A DNA stretch of 11,834 nucleotides from Bacteroidia bacterium. GTDB taxonomy: Bacteria > Bacteroidota > Bacteroidia > Chitinophagales > Saprospiraceae. Of the stretch, positions 1 through 7,017 are shown one piece after another (positions within the stretch are counted from its first letter, which is position 1; each line of letters begins with the position of its first letter). Under the pieces are notes generated by a model that did no database searches, was not told where the DNA came from, and saw nothing but the letters and a program-made list of their open reading frames with translations. The position numbers and the translations under genes were made by a program. The stretch covers positions 1 through 11,834 of the forward strand of contig JAUILM010000089.1 in assembly GCA_030432855.1 (NCBI GenBank), written 5' to 3'.

Positions 1-833
1 ACAAATCAGATTTCTTCCATATTTTGAATGGCGGTCCCATTATACTTCTTCTCACGCTTCTGGCCGGTGTGAAAAATCCACTATATCACATTCACGGGAC
101 ATTATATTGGAACACAAATTGGAAAAAGGTAATCTTTAAATCAATATGGCAGATCACCCGATTGTTCAGAACAACCTTCGTAGGTGTTAGTAAATACAAT
201 ACCGCCATTTTCCACAATGATGTCATCCCCGTTTCGCCCAGGACTATATCGAATGGGTTAGAGACCCGGCAATTTCTTGCAAAACGACATAGACGAAAAT
301 CATTACAAAAAATTGGATATATCGGGAGGCTGGCTGAAGGTAAAAACATTAATCTCGTAATTGACCTATTTGATGAATTGGCCGACAAAGATCTAGCGTT
401 AGAATTACATATAGCGGGTAGTGGACCCGCTGAAGTCAGCATCAAAGAGTTTGCTGCTGCCGCAAGGAATGCTGACCGGATTCACTTTCATGGTCATATC
501 CATGATGTAGCTGGTTTCTATGCATCAATTGATTTGTTTCTTTTCCTCAGTGCATACGAGTCCTTTGGAAATGTAATCGCAGAGGCAATACTAACAGGTC
601 TACCCGTCCTGACCAGCGATGTGCCAGTATTCAATGAGATTCATGAAGAAGCCTCCAACTTCTGTTTGGGAGATCCGACTTCATTCGAAAATATCCGTTT
701 GAAATTACATAGCAAACTCCAAAATTTTGAAGAATTAGCTGACAAGGCGTTCGAACAAAGTGAAGTAGTAAAATCAAGATTTGATATTGAGCAACATATC
801 AAGGCCATCAAAGAAATTTATGAGAACCATTAG
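1..833 (+). CDS. Glycosyltransferase, GT4-like, 5'-truncated by window edge
   Basis: This is the C-terminal 276 residues of a GT-B-fold retaining glycosyltransferase that would transfer a sugar from a nucleotide-sugar donor to a growing glycan on the cytoplasmic side. The frame is open to the window edge (first full codon at base 3) and no convincing start is visible; the TTG at 24 is only the first start-like codon, so the gene begins upstream. The visible part starts inside the acceptor-binding domain (YHIHGTLYW) and runs through the linker (GYIGRLAEGKNI, about nt 318-353) into the donor-binding domain. That domain carries the EX7E pattern ESFGNVIAE (nt 558-584) followed by GLPVLTSDVP, a GT4 hallmark. 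The last 14 bp overlap the next gene, so the two are probably co-transcribed. Sugar specificity cannot be read from the sequence. The family call is strong. Confidence 0.9.
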   Translation, partial: KSDFFHILNGGPIILLLTLLAGVKNPLYHIHGTLYWNTNWKKVIFKSIWQITRLFRTTFVGVSKYNTAIFHNDVIPVSPRTISNGLETRQFLAKRHRRKSLQKIGYIGRLAEGKNINLVIDLFDELADKDLALELHIAGSGPAEVSIKEFAAAARNADRIHFHGHIHDVAGFYASIDLFLFLSAYESFGNVIAEAILTGLPVLTSDVPVFNEIHEEASNFCLGDPTSFENIRLKLHSKLQNFEELADKAFEQSEVVKSRFDIEQHIKAIKEIYENH

Positions 834-1977
834 TCCACCGGTACTCTACTATCATTCAGTAGCTCCTGAGCTCAATCATGATTGGGTACTTAAATTTCTC
901 ACGCTGGATTTGAAAAACTTCGAATCTCAGCTACAATATCTTGTAGACAGAAGATACAAGACAATATTCCTGGACGAATGGGTACAAATTCGTCAAAACA
1001 AATGCAGCTCACAACACAATGAAGTATGTCTGACTTTCGATGATGGTCTACTGGACAATTGGGTCTATGCATATCCCATGGCTAAGAAGTATGGTATTAA
1101 AATGACCATATTCGTCAATCCTGAATATGTAGATCCGGAGGCAGAGATACGACAAAATCTGGAAGACGTTTGGAATGGGAAGTGCTCTTTACAGGAGCTG
1201 GACGGTCGCGGATATTTATCATGGGCAGAAATGCGAGAAATGGTGTCCAGTGGTTTAGTTGATATTCAGAATCACACCATGTCACATGCTAAATACCCCG
1301 TCAGTTCATCGGTAAAACAATTCTACTATGGCGGTTTTACCGGACTTCATTCCATTTTAAACCAAAATCCCAACATAAAACCTACCTACCCTAGAGAAAA
1401 TCAATTTGAGAGGCGTTTGTCTCCGGGCACTCCCATTTTCGAGGAAACTTCAGCGGTAGTTGCACGCATTCATACACCTAATAGAGAGGTAGTCAAGAGT
1501 ATTACTTCACTGGCCACAAAATATGACCTAGAAAATACAGTAGAAAGAAGTGCATTCGAAAAAGAGGCCAGAATAATCGTTCAGAATGCCGAGAAAAAAA
1601 ATATTCTCATAGAAAAAGTTGAAACAGAAAAAGAATACCGTTCACGACTTGAATATGAAGTGGTCGGAGCGAAAGAAATCATTGAGAAAGAACTCGGTAA
1701 GGAAGTAAGTATTCTGTGCTGGCCACACGGTGACAATTCAACGGAGGCTCACAGTCTGGCAAAGTCCTCGGGACATATAGCGACGACATCTGGAAAAATG
1801 CTCGACACAATAAATGATCCCGACAGAATACCCCGCATCGGTGCCGACTTTCATACCGCTCCCTGGATCAATCGACAAAAACTCAATTACAAAATAAAAA
1901 GCCACTTTAGAAGACAACCCTATCATCTGGTAGCCCAGGCGAATCAACTCAAGAACCAGCTTCTTGGCAAATATTAA
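820..1977 (+). CDS. Polysaccharide deacetylase (NodB/CE4) with large internal insertion
   Basis: This 385-residue protein is a probable metal-dependent N-deacetylase of the carbohydrate esterase 4 fold, removing acetyl from an N-acetylated sugar. I see the N-terminal YYHSVAP strand (residues 10-16), the TFDDG motif with the catalytic-base and metal aspartates (72-76), the HTMSH metal-binding HxxxH (152-156) and a WPHGD loop (301-305). Motifs two and three are about 145 residues apart, against about 34 in the second deacetylase at 8886-9803. The extra stretch (about 165-295) is polar and, from 240 on, rich in Lys and Glu and probably helical. No signal peptide is visible, so it likely acts in the cytoplasm or at the inner membrane face. 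I chose the ATG at 820, which overlaps the preceding gene by 14 bp; a TTG at 781 would only add residues ahead of the conserved start. Substrate is unknown. Confidence 0.88.
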   Translation: MRTISPPVLYYHSVAPELNHDWVLKFLTLDLKNFESQLQYLVDRRYKTIFLDEWVQIRQNKCSSQHNEVCLTFDDGLLDNWVYAYPMAKKYGIKMTIFVNPEYVDPEAEIRQNLEDVWNGKCSLQELDGRGYLSWAEMREMVSSGLVDIQNHTMSHAKYPVSSSVKQFYYGGFTGLHSILNQNPNIKPTYPRENQFERRLSPGTPIFEETSAVVARIHTPNREVVKSITSLATKYDLENTVERSAFEKEARIIVQNAEKKNILIEKVETEKEYRSRLEYEVVGAKEIIEKELGKEVSILCWPHGDNSTEAHSLAKSSGHIATTSGKMLDTINDPDRIPRIGADFHTAPWINRQKLNYKIKSHFRRQPYHLVAQANQLKNQLLGKY

Positions 1978-1981
1978 TGAC

Positions 1982-3718
1982 ATGCGATTTTTCATCCGAA
2001 AACATATAGCAAGTCTATCTCCTGAACATCCGGACTCTTCCAACCACGGACTGCGAATCACTATCGATGCCGGAGTACAAGAGAAAAAAGTACTCCAGCT
2101 CCCGCAAGGTACATTGACATTGGTGGGAGATCCTGTAGCGAATGCTGGGTTGGTCACAATATCAGACATCGTGACCATGGATCCCAAACAAGTTCTCAAG
2201 CAGATCATTACGCACTTCGGTGGGCATTATTATTGGATTCTCGAGAAAGGTAACTCCATAATGATAGGTGGTTCTTTCGCGAATATCTTACCGATTTACT
2301 ATGCTTCAACCAGCAAGGAAATCATTGTAGGTTCGAGAATAGAAGATGTGATCGAACCACTCGATGAACTAACTCTGAATGAAACGAACCTGCTGGAACG
2401 GCATGTCTTCAACTATACCTTCACTAACAATACCTGGTGGCGGGAGGTAAATCTACTTCCCACACATTCAATACTTTGGATCAAGGGGGATAGACTGGAA
2501 ATGAAAAAAGTTGAAATCCCTCTGCTCGATGAGGCTGTCCCGGTTCGATCCGATATATCAGCCTTATCAGATATTGTAGATGAATTTATTGATCGATCAA
2601 AGAAATACTATCCGGACACCGGAGCTGGTATCTCTTTAACTGGTGGGTTTGATGGACGCACGTTGGTTTCAACTGCCATTCATCATGGCAAACCCTTTTT
2701 TACATATTCATTTGGAAGAGTAGATTCAAAAGATGTCCAGGTTGCATCGAGCCTAGCCCGTACTTCCGACTTTGAGTACTCTCCGATACTACTAAATAAC
2801 GAATATGTCAAAAACGAGGGGATTCAATCAGCCATCGACTTCCTTATCAAAAGCGAATTTAATGGTAATTTGGGCAGACCTCACTATCTGTATGCAGCCA
2901 AAATACTTTCTAACCGAACCCGGCATATAATTACCGGCAATTTTGGAAGCGAACTATTTCGGGCATTGCATCTTCCTGGTGTCATGATGTCAAAGACTCT
3001 AATCGACATCTTTGCAGGTGTCCAGGGATGGGAACAACAGATTATTGATAAAGCAACGACGCTACCGTTAAAGCGAAGGAAACAGGTATGTGATGAGATC
3101 ATCGGTATGATAAAAGACTATCTCCACCGACATAATTACTCCAACAAAAATCATACTTTCTATCACTATGCCACACAAGAAATCTTCAGAAAGTACTTTG
3201 GTCCCGAATTGGTGATGCAATCTCATTACCTGACAAACAGGACTCCATATCTGGACTATCCTTTCATCTTATCACTGAATAAAACTCGATGGTCGGGAAT
3301 ACACTCCTCATTATTTGAGAAGTCTAAACTAAAGCGAATGAAAGGCCAGGAGTTTTATGCCGCATTACTTAAAAGAACCGATAATAAATTGTACCGCGCA
3401 AAAACCAGCAAAGGTTACTCCCCCAGAGACCTCCATAGCCTTACTGGTTTACTAAATATCATCAAGGCCGTTGCTCTACGAAAAATACTATCATCAGAAA
3501 CGGATGAGAATAATTTAGGCTATTTGCTCGATACCTGTATGGCAGAATTAAAGGCACTCATTGTAGAAACTGTCGGAAATATTGACGTACTGCGAGAAAA
3601 GGAAATGACTTCAGAATCTAACATGATAGCTCAAATTCAAAAAATGTCCCTGCAAATGGGCTGGGCAAATGCTAAAAATATAAAGGAGGCAAAATCTCAA
3701 TTATTAGTAAACACATAG
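1982..3718 (+). CDS. Asparagine synthetase-like protein without glutaminase nucleophile
   Basis: This 578-residue protein resembles asparagine synthetase B over most of its length but cannot be a normal glutamine-dependent enzyme. It begins MRFFIRKH, with no Met-Cys-Gly start, so the Cys2 nucleophile is absent. Residues 80-125 (GHYYWILEKG, LPIYYASTSKEIIVGSRIED) still match the second half of the glutaminase domain of the AsnB homologue at 7018-8871. The synthetase domain has a PP-loop SLTGGFDGR (218-226) in place of SGGLDSS, GNFGSELF (319-326) in place of GQGADECL with the glutamate kept, and RTPYLDYPF (420-428) in place of RVPFLDHNL. It probably still binds ATP and adenylates a carboxylate, using ammonia or another amine as nucleophile, but that is inference. 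The start is the ATG at 1982, four bases after the previous stop. A TTG at 1964 was rejected. The C-terminal tail after about 490 has no motif I recognise. Confidence 0.82.
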   Translation: MRFFIRKHIASLSPEHPDSSNHGLRITIDAGVQEKKVLQLPQGTLTLVGDPVANAGLVTISDIVTMDPKQVLKQIITHFGGHYYWILEKGNSIMIGGSFANILPIYYASTSKEIIVGSRIEDVIEPLDELTLNETNLLERHVFNYTFTNNTWWREVNLLPTHSILWIKGDRLEMKKVEIPLLDEAVPVRSDISALSDIVDEFIDRSKKYYPDTGAGISLTGGFDGRTLVSTAIHHGKPFFTYSFGRVDSKDVQVASSLARTSDFEYSPILLNNEYVKNEGIQSAIDFLIKSEFNGNLGRPHYLYAAKILSNRTRHIITGNFGSELFRALHLPGVMMSKTLIDIFAGVQGWEQQIIDKATTLPLKRRKQVCDEIIGMIKDYLHRHNYSNKNHTFYHYATQEIFRKYFGPELVMQSHYLTNRTPYLDYPFILSLNKTRWSGIHSSLFEKSKLKRMKGQEFYAALLKRTDNKLYRAKTSKGYSPRDLHSLTGLLNIIKAVALRKILSSETDENNLGYLLDTCMAELKALIVETVGNIDVLREKEMTSESNMIAQIQKMSLQMGWANAKNIKEAKSQLLVNT

Positions 3719-3769
3719 TACCGTAGTAACCACTGACTTTCCAACCGCTTTTTAATACGAAACCAATAA
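3719..3769 (+). other. 51-bp intergenic gap, largest in the window
   Basis: This is the only sizeable non-coding stretch. I see no inverted repeat with a T-run that would act as a terminator, no Shine-Dalgarno sequence before the ATG at 3770, and no Bacteroidota-type -7 box (TAnnTTTG). The region just before the ATG is A-rich (aaaccaataa), as is common for genes read without a strong SD in Bacteroidota. Read-through from the upstream gene is the simplest view. Confidence 0.5.
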
Positions 3770-4945
3770 ATGGACACGGAAACTAAACCGCTGGTTCACC
3801 TTACTAAATCTACCGAACCGCCTGGATCCTGTAAGGATCAGCAAGTGATCAAGACTATTTTTTCAAAACCTGACAAAGAGTTCTGGGACCTCTATGCCGA
3901 ATTATGGCATGATAGCTCCTGTAGATCTCCATTTCAAAGTCCATCCTATTTAAAGGACCTATCGGATTATATTGATGGTCAAACAATAGCCTTTCAATTC
4001 AAAAAAGGAGAACTAATGATTGGAGCTGTCGTCCTCCAGGAGGATGGAAAACTCTTCAGGTTCTTAAGTGATGTTAAATCGGATTACAACACATTTGTAT
4101 TCAGACGAGACACGCAACGGTATGAAATCAGGAAATCCATCGAGGGATTTCTGGAAGTAATTAAAGACGAGAAAATTTCCCTTCTATTCAATAAGCACCT
4201 GGAAGAAAGCTCCTACAACGAAGAACTAAGAGACCTACTTTCCAATATCGATATGTTTGTGCGTTTTGTTCCCTATTCTCTGTGTCCCATTCTAGAATGC
4301 GAATCTCCAGAGCTTCTCTTTCAGGAGATGAACCGCTCCAAGAATGTACGCTACAAACGCAATAGATTACTAAGAATGCCAAATACTCATGTGGAAATCC
4401 TGACGGACAAAAGTAATCTTGAAGCCTGGTGTGATGCCTACTGCAGCAATCATATAAAACGCTGGAAGGATTCGCCCACCCCATCAAAATATACTTGTCT
4501 AAAAGAACAGGCAGGCATCATGCGATTTCTTACTGCCTGGGCTGAGGATAAAACCCTGGTTCGTTTTGCCATTGTACAAGACGGTCAAAGAATTGCACTG
4601 AGTGCTGGTCTCTTAAGCCGGGACTCATTTATAGGGCATCTGCAATCTTTTGATCCGGCATATAAAAAACATAGTCTGGGCAATGTGTTAATAAATCTGA
4701 TCGGTAAATGGTTGATGGATCAGGGAATCCGCAAAATAAATTTTGGCGACGGAAAGGACAACTACAAGTACTCTTTTGCGACTGAATCTATTCACCTGAC
4801 AAAGATTTATCTGTCGCACAATCAAAATCTACCGCTGAGAGTAAGAGCCTACCTGGACGCGAAATACCGGTCCAATGAGCAGATCCGCAAAGCTGCTTCA
4901 CTAGCCAAGAGCAAACTAAAAATTGGAAACATCAAATTGTTTTGA
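3770..4945 (+). CDS. GNAT-fold acyltransferase, CelD/BcsL (Acetyltransf_6) type
   Basis: This 391-residue protein looks like a double-GNAT-fold acyltransferase of the group found in cellulose and exopolysaccharide loci, which attach acyl or aminoacyl groups to sugars or amines. Evidence is the FQSPSYLKDL segment (55-64), the basic stretch NRSKNVRYKRNRLL (188-201) typical of the domain junction, and the C-terminal GNAT part: VRFAIVQDGQRIALSAG (264-280), SFDPAYKKHSLGNVLI (293-308), then FGDGKDNYKYSFATE (325-339). The last motif, with its Tyr-Lys followed by Phe-Ala, is characteristic of CelD-like proteins. It is soluble, with no signal peptide or membrane segment. The ATG at 3770 follows the only sizeable gap. 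It ends two bases before the ATP-grasp gene, which suggests linked roles. Acyl donor and acceptor are unknown; sequence similarity to FemAB proteins means an aminoacyl-tRNA donor cannot be excluded. Confidence 0.82.
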   Translation: MDTETKPLVHLTKSTEPPGSCKDQQVIKTIFSKPDKEFWDLYAELWHDSSCRSPFQSPSYLKDLSDYIDGQTIAFQFKKGELMIGAVVLQEDGKLFRFLSDVKSDYNTFVFRRDTQRYEIRKSIEGFLEVIKDEKISLLFNKHLEESSYNEELRDLLSNIDMFVRFVPYSLCPILECESPELLFQEMNRSKNVRYKRNRLLRMPNTHVEILTDKSNLEAWCDAYCSNHIKRWKDSPTPSKYTCLKEQAGIMRFLTAWAEDKTLVRFAIVQDGQRIALSAGLLSRDSFIGHLQSFDPAYKKHSLGNVLINLIGKWLMDQGIRKINFGDGKDNYKYSFATESIHLTKIYLSHNQNLPLRVRAYLDAKYRSNEQIRKAASLAKSKLKIGNIKLF

Positions 4946-4947
4946 TC

Positions 4948-6024
4948 ATGCGAAAAATCAAACTGGGAATCCTGGCAGTAGCACATTACGATGAACACAT
5001 TGATCAATGGATAGCTGCCTGTAGGGAGCAGTCTGACCTTGTGGATGCAGTTCTTATCGATTTGTCAAGTGCTACCTGGCTTGAACAAATCATGTCTCAA
5101 AACTTTGATGGTCTTCTTACCAATCCACCCAATCTCACCATGGCGCAAAAAAACATGTATGATGAGCGGTTAGATGTATTACATAACGATTTACAAATCC
5201 CCATATATCCCTCACTCCTTGAAACCAAAATTTATGAGAATAAACGCTATTTAGCATACTGGCTACAGGCTAATCAAATACCCCATCCAGAAACCTATGT
5301 TTTCTATCAGCAAAAAGAAGCGTTGGAATTTATATCTCACTATAACGCTCCATTAGTAGGAAAAACAAATATTGGTGCATCCGGGCGTGGCATTAAAATA
5401 TTAAAAGACAAAGCCTCACAATCACGCTATGTGCATGAAAGTTTCAAACACGGTGCCCCCAGGGACATTGGTCCAAACTGGAAGAAAAAGGGCATCCTAA
5501 AGAGAGCTATAAACAAATTACTAGATCCAAAATCCCTACAGGCAAAACTGCAACAGTACAAGACTGAGAAATCAGAAATTCAAAAGGACTTTATTATTCT
5601 GCAGGAATATATTCCGCATACCTTTGAATGGAGATGTGTGTGCATTGGCGATTCATATTTTGCTCATAAAAAGTTAGTAAAGAAGGAAAAAGCCAGCGGA
5701 ACACTTCTAAAGGGATATGAAAATCCACCGCTGGGATTACTGGATTTCTGTCGCAATATAATGCTCGAAAAACATCTGTGGTCCCAGGCGATCGACATAT
5801 TTGCCACTGAAGATGGACGGTATCTTGTAAATGAAATGCAGTGCATCTTTGGACAGTCAGATCCCTATCAAATGCTAATCGATGGTGTTGCTGGAAGATA
5901 TTGTTTCGAAGCTGGAGAATGGATTTTTGAACCCGGGAATTTTAATGGTCATGAATCCTTTGACCTGCGACTGGATCACTTTATAAATATGCTAGAAACG
6001 AAAACTCCGGAGGCAATCATATGA
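4948..6024 (+). CDS. ATP-grasp ligase (RimK/D-Ala ligase-like)
   Basis: This 358-residue protein is a free-standing ATP-grasp enzyme, a family that activates a carboxylate as acyl-phosphate and joins it to an amine or thiol. After a Rossmann-like N-terminal part (5-90) come IYENKRYLAYWLQANQIPHP (95-114), the ATP-binding lysine in PLVGKTNIG (135-143), the glycine-rich loop GASGRGIKIL (143-152), ILQEYIP (217-223), EWRCVCIGD (227-235), and the metal-binding end DIFATEDGRYLVNEMQCIFGQ (283-303), where Glu296 and nearby residues should bind magnesium. Between the glycine loop and ILQEYI lie about 65 residues, rich in Lys, roughly twice what I would expect in RimK. The start is the ATG at 4948, two bases after the previous stop; the TTG at 4942 was rejected. 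It overlaps the next gene by ATGA. The substrate is unknown; joining an amino acid to a uronic acid or similar carboxylate fits the neighbours but is inference. Confidence 0.83.
   Translation: MRKIKLGILAVAHYDEHIDQWIAACREQSDLVDAVLIDLSSATWLEQIMSQNFDGLLTNPPNLTMAQKNMYDERLDVLHNDLQIPIYPSLLETKIYENKRYLAYWLQANQIPHPETYVFYQQKEALEFISHYNAPLVGKTNIGASGRGIKILKDKASQSRYVHESFKHGAPRDIGPNWKKKGILKRAINKLLDPKSLQAKLQQYKTEKSEIQKDFIILQEYIPHTFEWRCVCIGDSYFAHKKLVKKEKASGTLLKGYENPPLGLLDFCRNIMLEKHLWSQAIDIFATEDGRYLVNEMQCIFGQSDPYQMLIDGVAGRYCFEAGEWIFEPGNFNGHESFDLRLDHFINMLETKTPEAII
6009..6013 (+). promoter_or_regulatory. Shine-Dalgarno sequence GGAGG
   Basis: GGAGG lies seven bases before the ATG at 6021, inside the end of the ATP-grasp gene. 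It is the only clear Shine-Dalgarno sequence before a start in the window and supports 6021 as the start of the downstream glycosyltransferase, alongside the ATGA overlap. Confidence 0.7.
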
Positions 6025-7013
6025 ATGTGCTTTTTATATCCAGCGGCAACGATGACAGGTACGATATCGCTCCCTTTATCAAATCACAAGGCGAATCATT
6101 ACAGAATTCGGGAGTCAATATTGACTATTACACCATCAAGGGTAAGGGCTTGATAAATTACCTAAAGAATATTGGCCCGCTACGAAAACATGTTAAATCA
6201 CAAAACTATGATATTCTGCATGCACACTATTCACTCTGTGGGTGGGTAGCTGTTCTCTCCTTTTCCGGACTTCCGATTGTCTTGTCTTTGATGGGCGCTG
6301 ATGCTGTTGGTACACCCACTGGCAAAAATCGCCTGACCCTAAAGAGCAGGATGTTAAGTTATCTTACACTCCTTGTACAGCCCTTTGTGTCTCTTATTAT
6401 TTCGAAATCACCTAACATTGAAAAGGTGGTATACCGCAAGGATCGATCTGTAATCATTCCCAATGGAGTACGAATGGAGCAATTTAATACACAGCCAGAA
6501 GTTTCGAAGAAATCAATGGGACTATCTGAAGACGTAAGGCATGTACTATTCCTCGGAAGTCCTCATGATAAGAATAAGAATATACAACTATTAAAATCCT
6601 CCCTAAGACAATTGAACCTCAACGACGTCGAGCTACTAAACGTATTTGATGTGCCTCACGATCAGGTGGTTCAGTATCTCTTGGTATCAGATATAGTGAG
6701 TCTTTGTTCCTTTAGTGAAGGCTCACCCAATGTTGTCAAAGAAGCAATGGCTTGCAACAAACCCATAGTAGCGACCAATGTCGGTGATGTTGCCTGGCTA
6801 CTTGAAGGTCTGAAAGGTTGCTATGTCTCTGATCATAGTGTTGAGGACTTTAGTCAAAAAGTCGGGAAGGCTCTCATTTTTGCTAAGGAGCATCGATCAA
6901 CTACGGGTAGAGATCAACTCTACTACTTGGGCCTGGACGCAAAGTCTACCGCAGACCGCATTATCGAACTATATCACTCCCTCCTAGATAATAGACAAGT
7001 TTTAACCATCTAA
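6021..7013 (+). CDS. Glycosyltransferase, GT4-like
   Basis: This 330-residue protein is a GT-B-fold retaining glycosyltransferase. The N-terminal acceptor domain has the family's opening strand MNVLFISSG (1-9), YDILHAHYS (63-71) and IVLSLMGADAVG (86-97). The linker IIPNGVRMEQF (145-155) leads into the donor domain, with VLFLGSPHDKNKN (175-187) and the EX7E motif EGSPNVVKE (233-241), followed by NKPIVATNVGDV (246-257). It has no membrane-spanning segment and likely works at the inner membrane face on a lipid-linked acceptor. Its ATG overlaps the stop of the ATP-grasp gene (ATGA) and has a good Shine-Dalgarno seven bases upstream, so translational coupling is likely. The next gene begins four bases after its stop. 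At 330 residues it is slightly short for GT4 but complete. Sugar and linkage cannot be told. Confidence 0.92.
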   Translation: MNVLFISSGNDDRYDIAPFIKSQGESLQNSGVNIDYYTIKGKGLINYLKNIGPLRKHVKSQNYDILHAHYSLCGWVAVLSFSGLPIVLSLMGADAVGTPTGKNRLTLKSRMLSYLTLLVQPFVSLIISKSPNIEKVVYRKDRSVIIPNGVRMEQFNTQPEVSKKSMGLSEDVRHVLFLGSPHDKNKNIQLLKSSLRQLNLNDVELLNVFDVPHDQVVQYLLVSDIVSLCSFSEGSPNVVKEAMACNKPIVATNVGDVAWLLEGLKGCYVSDHSVEDFSQKVGKALIFAKEHRSTTGRDQLYYLGLDAKSTADRIIELYHSLLDNRQVLTI

Positions 7014-7017
7014 CATC

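Noticed and set aside
24..26. TTG as the true start of the first glycosyltransferase
   Set aside because: The frame is open to the window edge, and a start here would remove most of the N-terminal acceptor domain that GT4 enzymes need. The gene is truncated by the window instead.
1738..2208. Open frame of 156 codons on the - strand
   Set aside because: It lies antisense across two well-supported genes, shows no recognisable domain, and is the kind of chance frame expected opposite coding sequence. The same applies to the other - strand frames (for example 92-445, 2884-3102, 4188-4487, 7902-8111).
3682..3689. Perfect Shine-Dalgarno-like AAAGGAGG
   Set aside because: It lies inside the end of the asparagine-synthetase-like gene, has no start codon at suitable distance, and is 80 bases before the next ATG. 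It simply encodes part of an Ile-Lys-Glu-Ala stretch.
1982..3718. Frameshift or missed N-terminal MCG start in the asparagine-synthetase-like gene
   Set aside because: The upstream gene ends four bases before the ATG and its own frame is intact to the end, leaving no room for a missing glutaminase N terminus. The loss looks genuine.
3733..3758. Possible sigma70-like promoter (ctgact ... taatac) before the CelD-like gene
   Set aside because: The spacing is only 14 bp, the boxes are weak, and the start codon follows about 12 bases later. No Bacteroidota-type TAnnTTTG box is present.
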